From: Hymenobacter sp. YC55
GTDB taxonomy: Bacteria; Bacteroidota; Bacteroidia; Cytophagales; Hymenobacteraceae
Length of the DNA stretch: 64,000 bases
Reading direction: 5' to 3'
Assembly: GCF_029433095.1 (NCBI RefSeq)
Contig: NZ_JARNTX010000001.1
Span: forward strand, 1,736,001-1,800,000
The notes under the pieces were generated by a model, which searched no databases, was not told the DNA's origin, and saw only the letters and a list, made by a program, of their open reading frames with translations. Shown piece after piece: positions 28,202 to 36,846 of this stretch. Each line of letters opens with the position of its first letter. Positions within the stretch are counted from its first letter, which is position 1. A program made the translations under genes and the position numbers.

Positions 28202-28765
28202 TTATTTGACTCTTTCGACATAGGAGTAGTCGCGGGTATCGACGCGGATTTTAGTGTCCTGATCAATGAACAGTGGCACCTGAATCCGGGCCCCGGTCTC
28301 GACAATAGCAGGCTTGAGCGTGTTAGTGGCTGTGTCGCCTTTCAGGCCAGGCTCAGTGTAGGTTACAACCAATTCCACGGTGGTCGGCAGTTCGGCTGTG
28401 AGAGGCTGCTCGGTTTCGGCGTGGAACAGGATGGTAGCTTCCTGGCCTTCTTTCATCAGGTCGGCGAAGGGCACCATGGCTTCGGGCAGCACTACCTGCT
28501 CGAAAGTGGCATTGTCCATGAACGTGTAGCCGTAGTCGTCCTTGAACAGGTACTGGTGCGGACGTTGCTCGACGCGGGCGGTTTCCACTTTCACCCCGGC
28601 ATTGAACGTGTTGTCAATCACCTTGCCGGTTTTGATGTTGCGGAGCTTAGTACGCACGAAGGCGGGACCTTTGCCGGGCTTTACGTGCTGAAACTCCGTG
28701 ATGACGTGCAAGTCGCCATTGTAGTTGAGCACTAGTCCGTTGCGGAAATCTGCGGTAGTAGCCAT
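28202..28765 (-). CDS. efp: Translation elongation factor P
   Basis: A 187-residue EF-P with three beta-barrel domains, which rescues ribosomes stalled at polyproline. The start is MATTADFRNGL (28765); the in-frame ATG at 28816 adds unrelated residues. The tip loop of domain I reads HVKPGKGPAFVRTKLRN, so the modifiable position is Lys. No epmA or other modifying enzyme is in the window. Domain III has the conserved VELVVTYTEPGLKGDTATN segment. Located between fabH and accB, a neighbourhood common in Bacteroidota. Confidence 0.96.
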   Translation of the reverse strand: MATTADFRNGLVLNYNGDLHVITEFQHVKPGKGPAFVRTKLRNIKTGKVIDNTFNAGVKVETARVEQRPHQYLFKDDYGYTFMDNATFEQVVLPEAMVPFADLMKEGQEATILFHAETEQPLTAELPTTVELVVTYTEPGLKGDTATNTLKPAIVETGARIQVPLFIDQDTKIRVDTRDYSYVERVK

Positions 28766-28956
28766 GTTAAAGTGAGAGGGGGAATTAGAAATCGGTAACG
28801 GGGTGATTTGACACAAGGAAGAAAGGTCAAGCAGCCAATTACCAACTCTTCAATTTTGTAAGTTTTCTGTTCAAAAGAAGTGCCGTCCCGGAAAAGTGGC
28901 GGGGCGGCACATCGGGAGTGCAAGTATAGAGGTTTTCCGCAACCGAGCCGCCGTAG

Positions 28957-29970
28957 TTACACGGTGATTGGGTCAGGCTTAGGATCGTACGCCCATTTGA
29001 GGTAGATAGAGCCCCAGGTAAAGCCACCACCAAAAGCGGCTAGAATTAGGTTATCCCCTTGGCGCAGTTGCTGTTCGTAGTCGGCGAGGCAAAGCGGAAT
29101 AGTGGCATTGGTTGTGTTGCCGTACCGTTGGATGTTGAGCATCACCTTTTCCGGCCCCACGCCCATACGGTGCGCTGTAGCGTCGATTATACGCTTATTG
29201 GCTTGGTGCGGTACCAGCCAGGCCACGTCGTCGTTGGTGAGGTGGTTGCGCTCCATCACCTGGGCGGCTACATTGGCCATGTTGGTCACGGCAAACTTGA
29301 ACACTGTAGCCCCCTCTTGGTATACGTAATGTTCCCGATTTGCTACCGTTTCAGCGGATGGAGGACGGCGGCTACCGCCCGCTTTCTGGTACAAGTATTG
29401 TTCGCCTCTACCATCGGAGCACAAAACTTGGTCTTGCAAGCCGTATCCTTCGGTGCTAGGCTCCAGCAGTACAGCACCAGCCCCGTCGCCGAAGATAATG
29501 CAGTTGGCGCGGTCGGTATAGTCAACAATAGCCGACATCTTATCGGCACCTACCACCACTACTTTCTTGTACGTGCCCGTTTGAATGTATTGCGAACCAG
29601 TAGCGAGGGCAAATAGGAAGCCCGAGCAAGCCGCCTGCATATCAAAGCTGAAAGCCTTGGTGGTACCAACGGCAGCCGAAATAATGTTGGCCGTAGCCGG
29701 AAACACCAGATCGGGCGTTGTAGTCGAACAAATTAACAAGTCAATTTCTTCGGGCTGCGTACCTGTTTTAGCAAGTAACTGCTGCACCGCTTTGATGCCC
29801 ATTACCGAAGTGCCCTGGTCTTCACCTTTTAGAATTCGGCGCTCTTTGATGCCAGTTCGAGTTGTGATCCACTCGTCGGTGGTGTCCACCATCTTTTCGA
29901 GCTCCTGGTTCGTAAGCACGTAATCAGGCACATACGAGCCCACTCCGGTTATAGCGGCGGTAATTTTCAT
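28957..29970 (-). CDS. fabH: Beta-ketoacyl-ACP synthase III
   Basis: A 337-residue KAS III, which condenses an acyl-CoA primer with malonyl-ACP to start fatty-acid synthesis. The catalytic triad is visible: Cys in [14 protein letters not shown], His in [11 protein letters not shown], Asn in [11 protein letters not shown]. The N-terminal [15 protein letters not shown] and [14 protein letters not shown] are standard. In branched-chain-rich Bacteroidota this enzyme usually takes isobutyryl- or isovaleryl-CoA, which sequence alone does not settle. Follows plsX by 57 bp in the operon. Confidence 0.96.
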   Translation of the reverse strand: MKITAAITGVGSYVPDYVLTNQELEKMVDTTDEWITTRTGIKERRILKGEDQGTSVMGIKAVQQLLAKTGTQPEEIDLLICSTTTPDLVFPATANIISAAVGTTKAFSFDMQAACSGFLFALATGSQYIQTGTYKKVVVVGADKMSAIVDYTDRANCIIFGDGAGAVLLEPSTEGYGLQDQVLCSDGRGEQYLYQKAGGSRRPPSAETVANREHYVYQEGATVFKFAVTNMANVAAQVMERNHLTNDDVAWLVPHQANKRIIDATAHRMGVGPEKVMLNIQRYGNTTNATIPLCLADYEQQLRQGDNLILAAFGGGFTWGSIYLKWAYDPKPDPITV

Positions 29971-30027
29971 TGAAGAAAAATCGGAAAACGCGGCAAGAAA
30001 AAATCCGGCCTGGGCCGGACTTAGTCG

Positions 30028-30969
30028 CTAAGACTTGAAGGTATTTTTGATCTGGTCGGAGATGCCGGATTGAGCCATTTGGTATCCTTGCAACAACATG
30101 TTGCAGATAGCCAATGGCGTGCTCACACCGTGCCCGATAATAGCGTTGTCGTTGATGCCCAAAATGGGGGACCCCCCAACGGCCTCGTAATTGAACTTGT
30201 CGAAGAAGGGGTCGCGCATCTGCTTTTCGGCCATGATATCGTAGATGGACTCGGCCATCTTCAGCATCACGTTGCCAGTGTAGCCGTCACAAACAATTAC
30301 ATCGGCTTTGCCATTGAAAAGGTCGCGCCCTTCAATGTTACCAATGAAATTAACGTGCGGGTTCACCTTAAGTAGTTGATGTACTGCCTGCGTGAGAGTC
30401 GTGCCTTTGCCTTCTTCTTCGCCTATGTTCATCAATCCCACTTTAGGATTGGTAATACCAAGCACATACTGCGCGTACAACGACCCCAACTCACCGAATT
30501 GCTCCAGCATTTCAGGTTTGCACTCGGCATTGGCTCCTACATCGAGTAAGATGCCCATACCACCATGCAGCTTCGGAACAAAGTTGGCAATAGCAGGCCG
30601 GAGCACACCAGGTACAGGCTTCACGCTGAACATGGCACCTACGAGCATGGCGCCCGTGTTGCCAGCCGAGCAAAATGCGTCGACTTCGCCAGTGTGTAGC
30701 AGCCGGTAGCCCACGGCAATGCTAGAATCTTGCTTCTGCTGATACGCTTTGGCCGGATGTTCACCCATCTCAATGATTTGAGAGGCTGAGACCAACTCAA
30801 GGCTAGCAGCTGCGTCGCCGTGCTGGTCTAAGAGAGGGCGGACGGCTGCTTCTTGGCCGATGAGCACAATCTGCGCCTTGCCGGCAAGTTCTTGTGCGGC
30901 GAGTACCGCACCATCGACCGCAGCCTGGGGCGCAAAATCGCCCCCCATAGCGTCCAGGGCTATCTTCAT
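30028..30969 (-). CDS. plsX: Phosphate acyltransferase PlsX
   Basis: A 313-residue PlsX that converts acyl-ACP to acyl-phosphate for phospholipid synthesis. It begins [21 protein letters not shown], the family signature. [30 protein letters not shown] and [14 protein letters not shown] are conserved active-site segments. It is a peripheral membrane enzyme. It lies downstream of rpmF and upstream of fabH, the order found across most bacteria. Confidence 0.96.
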   Translation of the reverse strand: MKIALDAMGGDFAPQAAVDGAVLAAQELAGKAQIVLIGQEAAVRPLLDQHGDAAASLELVSASQIIEMGEHPAKAYQQKQDSSIAVGYRLLHTGEVDAFCSAGNTGAMLVGAMFSVKPVPGVLRPAIANFVPKLHGGMGILLDVGANAECKPEMLEQFGELGSLYAQYVLGITNPKVGLMNIGEEEGKGTTLTQAVHQLLKVNPHVNFIGNIEGRDLFNGKADVIVCDGYTGNVMLKMAESIYDIMAEKQMRDPFFDKFNYEAVGGSPILGINDNAIIGHGVSTPLAICNMLLQGYQMAQSGISDQIKNTFKS

Positions 30970-31012
30970 GTACGAGGTATCAAGGAGGAGTCTGGGAGAG
31001 GAACCTTACGTA

Positions 31013-31052
31013 GCCTCCCGGCTTCCTTTAGTGAGGAACAAGGCCGGGAGGC
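31013..31052 (-). other. Hairpin between rpmF and plsX
   Basis: GCCTCCCGGC (31013-31022) and GCCGGGAGGC (31043-31052) are perfect complements, with an inner TTCCT/AGGAA pairing. No T-run follows on the minus strand, so it is likelier an mRNA-stability or partial-attenuation element that separates high rpmF expression from plsX. Confidence 0.5.
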
Positions 31053-31080
31053 AATGTAAGGGGAAAACGGGGCTGTACGT

Positions 31081-31308
31081 CTATTCTTCGTCGGTGTCGG
31101 CAGCGGCGGCAGGAGCTGCAACCGGAGCGTAGCCTTTGATGGCTACTTTGCCGTGCAGGTACAGGTCGCCATCTACTACGTAGGCCTTATGACGGAGGTG
31201 CAGCTCGCCCGTGTTTTGGCAGAGAGTAACTGCCTTTGGGGTCAGCTTGTCGTGGGTGCGACGCTTGTCGCGGCGGGTCGAGGATTGGCGTCTCTTAGGA
31301 TGTGCCAT
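31081..31308 (-). CDS. rpmF: 50S ribosomal protein L32
   Basis: A 75-residue L32, starting MAHPKRRQSSTRRDKRRTHD as in all family members. The zinc ribbon cysteines are lost: only one Cys (TLCQNTGELHL) remains, so this is a zinc-independent form. The C-terminus has an unusual tail of about 14 residues, Ala-rich and ending in acidic residues (DTDEE), making it longer than the common 56-65 residues. Second gene of the DUF177-rpmF-plsX-fabH set. Confidence 0.96.
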   Translation of the reverse strand: MAHPKRRQSSTRRDKRRTHDKLTPKAVTLCQNTGELHLRHKAYVVDGDLYLHGKVAIKGYAPVAAPAAAADTDEE

Positions 31309-31366
31309 GAGTCAGGAAATATGAAATGGTAAGTGTTGCTTGTTGAGTGAAAAGCGACTCAGGCGC

Positions 31367-31906
31367 TTAGTTGAGGTTACGCAGCGCGTTCCAGCGCGGG
31401 TCGGTGCCCTCGTCGTCATCGTCGTCATCGCCGGGCTGGCGAGTGGTAAAGATGAGCTTGGTTTCCGATTCAGGGTTTTCGTCGGGCTCGTTTTGAAAGC
31501 GCGGATGCAGCTTTTTCATCGGCAGCGCCAACCCAATGTAATCGAACATGTGTTGTGCCAGGGGAAGTGTCTGCGTGTCGGGGGTGATTTGCAGCACGTT
31601 GTCGTCTAGTTCAAGCTCCCGGTCGCCGTAGCGAACCAAGAGTTGTTCGTGCACGTTCACATCCTGGTCGTATTCATCGAGGCTCCGGTCGCAGGTGAGG
31701 CGTACCGTACCCGTAATATCAAAGTTCAGCGTGAGCAGGCGGTCTGTCTTGATCAACGTCACATCTGCGTGGAGCTTGCCATCCGGGATGAGCTGCTGAT
31801 CGAACTGCTCGAAAAACGCGCGGTCCAGCTCATACGCAAAATGGTGCGTTTTGTCGGCTAGCTTGGCAATGGCCAGGTCGTATTCAACGTTCTTCTTCAC
31901 GGTCAA
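31367..31906 (-). CDS. DUF177 (YceD-family) protein
   Basis: A 179-residue protein of the YceD/DUF177 family, which is linked to 23S rRNA accumulation and is nearly always encoded next to rpmF. Visible features are the central VRLTCDRSLDEYDQDVNVHEQLLVRYGD in two stretches (a single conserved Cys) and the acidic C-terminus (GDDDDDDEGTDPRWNALRNLN) with the family's closing DPRWxAL motif. First gene of the operon, so its promoter should lie in the 70 bp before it. Confidence 0.9.
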   Translation of the reverse strand: MTVKKNVEYDLAIAKLADKTHHFAYELDRAFFEQFDQQLIPDGKLHADVTLIKTDRLLTLNFDITGTVRLTCDRSLDEYDQDVNVHEQLLVRYGDRELELDDNVLQITPDTQTLPLAQHMFDYIGLALPMKKLHPRFQNEPDENPESETKLIFTTRQPGDDDDDDEGTDPRWNALRNLN

Positions 31907-31977
31907 TTTATAGCAGGGGGCAAAAGTAGAAAGATTTTGCCGTTTAGTAAAAGTAGGCGCTAAAGCAAGGTTTGGCT

Positions 31978-32346
31978 TTAGGCATTTTTCAGGATGAACT
32001 CCGGGGGAATTCCTAACCGCTCGTAGAGGCGTTTGGCCAAATCGAGCGTAACGCGGCGTTTGCCACTAAGGATCTGCGAAAGACGCCCGGCTGGTACTTC
32101 CAGCAGCTGCGCTAAGTCTTTTTGCTTAAGACGCATCTGCTGCCGCTTCAACTCTATCATATCTGCTAGTGAAGTAGGTAGATTAGGTATCGGCAGCAGG
32201 CCTAGCTTATCCTCATACGTGTCGAGTGCAACTATCAACTCCCGGAACTCGGCTTCTAGAGCGTCATTGCCTTCAAAACCAGCAGCGACCAGCGCATCCA
32301 TTCGGCGTAGGGCCGTGCGGTAGTCAGATGGAGTTTGAAGAATCAT
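31978..32346 (-). CDS. XRE-family HTH regulator, HigA-like
   Basis: A 122-residue DNA-binding protein. The N-terminal half is helical and acidic (DYRTALRRMDALVAAGFEGNDALEAEF), as in HigA-type antitoxins. The C-terminal half is an XRE helix-turn-helix: MRLKQKDLAQLLEVPAGRLSQILSGKRRVT, read in two stretches. Antitoxins of this group usually follow a higB toxin gene, but the 350 bp upstream contain no such frame, so this is a solitary regulator. It has a textbook promoter (32395-32425). Confidence 0.83.
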   Translation of the reverse strand: MILQTPSDYRTALRRMDALVAAGFEGNDALEAEFRELIVALDTYEDKLGLLPIPNLPTSLADMIELKRQQMRLKQKDLAQLLEVPAGRLSQILSGKRRVTLDLAKRLYERLGIPPEFILKNA

Positions 32347-32394
32347 AAAGCAGTAAGAAAACGAAAGTGGGGTTCAAGTATGGCTTAGCGGCTG

Positions 32395-32425
32395 CAAAGT
32401 TACGCGCTTGTTTTAAAACAGCAAA
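32395..32425 (-). promoter_or_regulatory. Canonical Bacteroidota promoter of the XRE gene
   Basis: On the minus strand TTTG (32425-32422) is followed after exactly 19 bp by TAACTTTG (32402-32395), matching the TTTG-N19-TAnnTTTG consensus in full. Transcription would begin near 32388, leaving a leader of about 40 bases before the ATG. Confidence 0.78.
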
Positions 32426-32532
32426 GTAAATTTCGTTTTTGAAAAGAATGTTTCAATTTCGATTAGCTACAGTTTCTGTGAGTTGTAGTTAGGACTATAG
32501 CTTAATGTGCAGTTCATGCCTGAGTTAAAATG

Positions 32533-32569
32533 ATAAAGTCACCATTCAGATAATGAATGGTGACTTTAT
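32533..32569 (-). terminator. 16-bp hairpin downstream of pdxA
   Basis: Positions 32533-32548 and 32554-32569 pair perfectly around GATAA. The stem base is AT-rich (ATAAAG/CTTTAT) but no separate T-run follows. It lies about 130 bp past the pdxA stop codon and is its most likely terminator. The rest of the gap (32347-32698) shows only the XRE promoter. Confidence 0.65.
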
Positions 32570-32698
32570 GTAGTATGCGGTAATATGTTTATAATGAACG
32601 AGTAAGGATCAGCTGAAAATGTGCTAGCTAAGTCTTTACTGCGGTGTTCTTAATTTCTTAAACCAATGTGTAAAGACGACTAGCACACTCCGCGCAGG

Positions 32699-33751
32699 TT
32701 ACTCATAGCGGCCGCCACGTGGGGCAGCACTCGGCACCAGCGGCTTGATTTCAGCCAAGGAGGCGCGTTGCCGCACTAGGTCACAGGCTAAATAAAGAGC
32801 TTCCCGGAACGAGGTTTCGTCGGCTTTGTATTGGCCTGCTATACCATAGGCAGTGCCGTGGTCGGGAGAAGTGCGAATGACGGACAGGCCCGCGGTGAAG
32901 TTGACGCCTCGCTCGAAGGCTATGCTTTTGAACGGAATCAGGCCTTGGTCGTGGTAGAGGGAAAGGGTAGCGTCGAACTGGCGGTACTGGCGAGTGCCGA
33001 AGTAGCCGTCGGCGGGGTAGGGCCCGAATACCAGATGGCCTTCCTGGAGCAACTGCTGGATAACGGGCGTCACTACCTCTTGCTCTTCCGTGCCAAGTAG
33101 GCCATTTTCGCCGGCATGGGGATTAAGACCAAGCACAGCAACTTTCGGTTTATCAATTCCGAAATCTTGCTTTAAAGACTTTAATAGAATGCGCAGCTTT
33201 GTGAGTAGCAGCTCATTGGTGACGCGGCTAGGCACATCTTTCAAAGCAATATGCCCCGTGGCAGTGGCTACTCGAAGTTCTTCACTGGCGAGCAGCATCA
33301 AGCTCTCGGAGGCGCCAAAAAAGGTGGTAAGAAATTCGGTGTGGCCCGGGTAGCGGAAGTCGTCGGCTTGGGTGTTTTCCTTGCTGATGGGGGCCGTGAC
33401 CAAAGCATCGAGCAGGCCAGCCTTCAAGTCGCGGGACGCTGCAAGCAAGCTTAAGCGGGCGGCGGTGCCGCTGGCAGTGGTGGGCTGGCCGGGAGTAAGC
33501 ACGAAGTCTTCTTCCCAACAAGTCACGGCGTTGAGTTTGCCGGGAGCAATATCGGTGGCTTCGCGGACCTGACGAAAGGTGAGGGATTCGCTGTCTTTGG
33601 CTACCGGAAAATCGTCGAAGAGCACTGTAGCCGTGCCATATACAACAGGGGTGCAGAACTTAAGCAGCCGCGCGTCGAGGAAGGTCTTGTATATGATTTC
33701 CGGCCCGATGCCGGCTAGGTCGCCGACGGAGATGCCAATGCGTGGGAGCAT
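32699..33751 (-). CDS. pdxA: 4-hydroxythreonine-4-phosphate dehydrogenase
   Basis: A 350-residue PdxA, which oxidises 4-phosphohydroxy-threonine on the DXP-dependent pathway to vitamin B6. It begins MLPRIGISVGDLAGIGPEII, the usual GDPxGIGPE variant; the ATG at 33805 would add 18 unrelated residues. ALVTAPISKEN, YPGHTEFL, GLNPHAGENGLLG, YHDQGLIPFKSIAFERGVN and SPDHGTAYGIAG hold the metal-binding His/Asp residues and the substrate pocket. Cytoplasmic, probably monocistronic; no other pdx gene is nearby. Confidence 0.95.
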   Translation of the reverse strand: MLPRIGISVGDLAGIGPEIIYKTFLDARLLKFCTPVVYGTATVLFDDFPVAKDSESLTFRQVREATDIAPGKLNAVTCWEEDFVLTPGQPTTASGTAARLSLLAASRDLKAGLLDALVTAPISKENTQADDFRYPGHTEFLTTFFGASESLMLLASEELRVATATGHIALKDVPSRVTNELLLTKLRILLKSLKQDFGIDKPKVAVLGLNPHAGENGLLGTEEQEVVTPVIQQLLQEGHLVFGPYPADGYFGTRQYRQFDATLSLYHDQGLIPFKSIAFERGVNFTAGLSVIRTSPDHGTAYGIAGQYKADETSFREALYLACDLVRQRASLAEIKPLVPSAAPRGGRYE

Positions 33752-33781
33752 GGAAGGAGTGTAGATGAGTGAAAAAGGACC

Positions 33782-33872
33782 GTCATGCCAAGGTTGCCGA
33801 ACCACTTCGAGAACTGCGTAGACTAGTTGCTCTATGTCAGTACGTAAGGTGCCTCGGCAAGCTTCACATGAC
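33782..33872. repeat. Long imperfect inverted repeat after pepA
   Basis: GTCATGCCAAGGTTGCCGA at the left and its near-complement ending ...CATGAC at 33872 pair over most of about 24 positions across a loop of about 43 nt. It starts with the same GTCATGC core as the element at 41853. It lies between the end of pepA and the start of pdxA. Confidence 0.45.
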
Positions 33873-33886
33873 AGTCTTATTGTGAC

Positions 33887-35341
33887 TTATACTTTGGTTT
33901 TCAGGAAATCGTAGGTGAGGCGGACGGCGGTACCAGTGCCGCCTTTGCCGCGGTAGGAGTCGGGGGCAGTGAGGTAGGCAGGACCCGCAATGTCGAAGTG
34001 CACCCATGGGTACCCTTCGATAAAACGCTCCAAGAATTTACCAGCGGAAATAGCGCCAGCCTCGCCTTTGCCGATGTTGTTGATATCGGCAATGTCGGAT
34101 TTGATGTGGTCGGCGTACTCGTCCCACAGCGGAAACTCCACTAGGCGCTCATGCGTGCGGTGACCGGCTTGCTTCAGCTCATGCATCCACTCGTCGCCAG
34201 CGGTACCCATTGCTACAATGCCTTCCTTGCCAATGGCGCGAGCAGCAGCACCCGTGAGGGTAGCAAAGTCGAGCACTAATTCGGGGTCGTATTTCTTGGC
34301 AAATGCCAGCGCGTCGGCTAGCAATAGACGGCCCTCGGCATCGGTGTTCAATACTTCCACCGTCAGGCCACTGTACATCGTGATGACGTCGCCGGGAGCA
34401 AAAGCGAGGCCGCCGGGGCGGTTGTCGGTGGCGGGCACCAAGCCAATAACGTGCAGAGGTACTTGGTTTTTAGCCAGCGCATAGAGTACGCCCGTCACGA
34501 CCGCGCCGCCCGCCATATCGAGCTTCATCATGTCCATGCTGTTGGGCGTGGGCTTCAAACTCAAGCCGCCCGTATCGAACACGACGCCCTTACCAACTAG
34601 CACGTACGGCTTGGCGTTGGTGGCTCCCGCAGGCTTGTACTCCATGATGGTAAACGTAGGCGGCTCGGGGCTACCTTGGTTGACAGCGAGCAAACCTCCC
34701 ATGCGCAAGGCCTCGATGCGGACTAAGTCCAGAATTTCGGTGTGATAACCTACTTCTTCGCCCGCAGCGGCCATGCGCTCGGCAAACTGCGTGGCATTGA
34801 GCTTGTTGAGGGGCGCATTTACTAGGTCGCGGGCCAAGAACACACCTTGCAGCACGCCAGCCAGTTCTTGCACTTGCGTAGCCGTGATGTGCGAACCAAC
34901 CAGAATGAGTTTCTGGAGGTCGGGCGCTTTCTTGGACTTCTCATCGGTTTTGTATCCTTCAAACTGATAAGCAGTCAGCGCTAACCCTTCGGCCAGCGAA
35001 AGAGCACCGGTTTCCGTTAGGTCGACTACGTACAGCTGACGCACTTTGTCGGCTTTCAATTGCGCGTGCAGCTGGTGGCCGCTTTTGCGCAACGCCTCGG
35101 CGGCAAGATGGGGCGTGATTTTGTCAGTGGCGGGCGCCACTATATAATAATGGTGATGCGAATACTGATTGAGGCGAATCAGCTTGGATTCAGTGGCTAG
35201 TTGGTCGGCTACGTAGCTGCGGGCCGCTTCGGGCAAGTCGGCGGCGGCGGAAATAGGCAGTTCCGTGGTGCCAGCGGGCACAATAAAAACGGTGTCCGCA
35301 ATGGAAGGAAAATCAGCGGCGTGGGCGAGTTCAAGCGACAT
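33887..35341 (-). CDS. pepA: Leucyl aminopeptidase (M17)
   Basis: A 484-residue M17 metallopeptidase that removes N-terminal residues from peptides in the cytoplasm. The two-metal active site lies in LVGKGVVFDTGGLSLKP and MMKLDMAGGA (Lys and Asp ligands), and in the family signature NTDAEGRLLLADAL. DIADINNIGKGEAGAISAGKFLERF and the end segment VHFDIAGPAYL are also conserved. I start at MSLELAHAAD, three codons after ATG 35350. It is divergent from rsmA, with a 290-bp region between them. Confidence 0.94.
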   Translation of the reverse strand: MSLELAHAADFPSIADTVFIVPAGTTELPISAAADLPEAARSYVADQLATESKLIRLNQYSHHHYYIVAPATDKITPHLAAEALRKSGHQLHAQLKADKVRQLYVVDLTETGALSLAEGLALTAYQFEGYKTDEKSKKAPDLQKLILVGSHITATQVQELAGVLQGVFLARDLVNAPLNKLNATQFAERMAAAGEEVGYHTEILDLVRIEALRMGGLLAVNQGSPEPPTFTIMEYKPAGATNAKPYVLVGKGVVFDTGGLSLKPTPNSMDMMKLDMAGGAVVTGVLYALAKNQVPLHVIGLVPATDNRPGGLAFAPGDVITMYSGLTVEVLNTDAEGRLLLADALAFAKKYDPELVLDFATLTGAAARAIGKEGIVAMGTAGDEWMHELKQAGHRTHERLVEFPLWDEYADHIKSDIADINNIGKGEAGAISAGKFLERFIEGYPWVHFDIAGPAYLTAPDSYRGKGGTGTAVRLTYDFLKTKV

Positions 35342-35631
35342 GGGAAGCACAAAAAGCAGTGAAAGCCGAAGGTAAAGTTCGCCACCGCCGGTTTTGGCGA
35401 CGTAGGCGTACCTTTGGGCGTGAAGGTAATTGAAGTTTCTAGTAGCTGGTTTTCACTAGGTGGTCGAATTGCTAGCGGAGCTGGTGCGCCAACCGCTGAA
35501 AACTCTGTGGCTTGGTGCCGCTTGTAGTGTACGTAGTTAACCTAACAGCTCGGCTATTTTTCTACAACCTGCCCGCACACGTGTTGCCACTAGCAGACCC
35601 CATTGCCACGCAAGCATAATTTTCCCTCCCT
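35342..35631. promoter_or_regulatory. Divergent pepA/rsmA promoter region
   Basis: No gene. On the plus strand TACCTTTG at 35409-35416 is an exact TAnnTTTG -7 box that could drive rsmA with a long leader of about 210 bases. On the minus strand TACCTTCG at 35366-35373, one base off consensus, lies 25 bp before pepA. Neither has a clear -33 element at proper spacing. Confidence 0.4.
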
Positions 35632-36417
35632 ATGGATTCCGTTAAAGCCAAAAAACACTTAGGCCAACACTTTCTGGCTGATACCAACATTGCGCGCAAA
35701 ATAGTGGAAGCCTTGCAACTGCCCGATGGCGTGAAGGAAGTGCTGGAAATCGGCCCGGGCATGGGGGTATTAACCGAGACGTTGCTGCAAAACCCGAGCT
35801 ACCGCACGTCGGTGGTGGAAATTGACCGGGAGTCGGTAGCGTACCTGCAAAAGCACTTCCCAGCGCTGGCCGACCGGGTTTATAGTCAGGATTTCTTGAA
35901 GATGGACTTAGGCAAGCTCTACAACCAGCAGCCCATTAGCATCATCGGCAACTTTCCCTATAACATTAGCAGCCAAATTTACTTCCAGGTGCTGGCCCAC
36001 CGCCAACAGGTGCGCGAAGTGGTGGGTATGATTCAGAAGGAAGTAGCCGACCGGCTGGCCGAGGGGCCTGGCTCGAAAACCTATGGTATCCTAAGCGTGC
36101 TGCTGCAGGCGTACTATCGTATTGAATATTTGTTTACGGTACCGCCGCACGTTTTCAACCCGCCGCCTAAGGTGCAGTCGGCCGTTATTCGCTTGACGCG
36201 CAACGAGACGGAGCATCTGGACTGTGATGAAAAGCTGTTTTTTAAAGTGGTGAAGCAGGCTTTTGCCACGCGGCGCAAGACGCTACGCAATGCCCTTAAG
36301 CCGTTCGGCATGCCCCCGGAAACCACCACTGACCCAATCTTCGATAAGCGTGCAGAACAGTTAAGCGTGGCCGATTTTGTGGGCTTGACAAAGCGGGTTG
36401 AAGCACATAGCGTTTAG
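35632..36417 (+). CDS. rsmA: 16S rRNA dimethyladenosine transferase
   Basis: A 261-residue RsmA/KsgA that dimethylates two adjacent adenines in helix 45 of 16S rRNA during small-subunit assembly. It begins with KKHLGQHFLADTNIARKIV. SAM-binding motif I is VLEIGPGMGVLTE, followed by the acidic VVEIDRE. The catalytic IIGNFPYNISSQI holds the N-F-P-Y motif. FNPPPKVQSAVI and FATRRKTLRNAL are typical of the C-terminal half. Length is standard. Confidence 0.97.
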   Translation: MDSVKAKKHLGQHFLADTNIARKIVEALQLPDGVKEVLEIGPGMGVLTETLLQNPSYRTSVVEIDRESVAYLQKHFPALADRVYSQDFLKMDLGKLYNQQPISIIGNFPYNISSQIYFQVLAHRQQVREVVGMIQKEVADRLAEGPGSKTYGILSVLLQAYYRIEYLFTVPPHVFNPPPKVQSAVIRLTRNETEHLDCDEKLFFKVVKQAFATRRKTLRNALKPFGMPPETTTDPIFDKRAEQLSVADFVGLTKRVEAHSV

Positions 36418-36442
36418 GGTCTTTGCAAAAACATCTGACACA

Positions 36443-36835
36443 ATGTCAATGCTTTACAAGCTGATTCTCGCTATGGCTGTATTGTGCTTAAGCTGGTATG
36501 TTCTGTCTGATCTGTTTGATGAAGATAATATAACCCATCTGACTGGATGCTATTACACTGCCAGTTATGATAACGGTACGGCATTGCATTTATACCAAGA
36601 TGCTTCTAGGCCATACGGAAAACCTTTGTTAGATCGAGTGTATGCAGCCTACAGAAGCAGCAGGTACCTAGTTGTACGGGCTGGTATAAACTTATATTTT
36701 CTTTATCCTTTGCGTGCCACCTCGGTGCAAAAAGCAGAAGAAAGTAGGGTAGGTGCATTAACAAAAAATGAGTTAATGAAAGAGTTGTTGCACCTCACAG
36801 GGGACACAACTCTTGCTCCAGTAGGATCTTTTTAA
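36443..36835 (+). CDS. Hypothetical protein with N-terminal membrane helix
   Basis: A 130-residue protein I do not recognise. One hydrophobic helix (LYKLILAMAVLCLSWYVL) is followed by a domain with many Tyr residues (GCYYTASYDNGTALHLYQ, YRSSRYLVVRAGINLYFLYP). It is clearly AT-richer than its neighbours and uses codons such as ttt, tta and aat freely, which suggests recent acquisition or weak selection. The longer frame opens at 36398 inside rsmA; MSMLYKL at 36443 leaves a natural gap after rsmA. It probably sits in the inner membrane with the domain outside. Confidence 0.65.
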   Translation: MSMLYKLILAMAVLCLSWYVLSDLFDEDNITHLTGCYYTASYDNGTALHLYQDASRPYGKPLLDRVYAAYRSSRYLVVRAGINLYFLYPLRATSVQKAEESRVGALTKNELMKELLHLTGDTTLAPVGSF

Positions 36836-36846
36836 ATCATCAAATC

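Noticed and set aside
31978..32346. Complete HigBA toxin-antitoxin pair
   Set aside because: No toxin frame lies within several hundred bases on either side in the right order.
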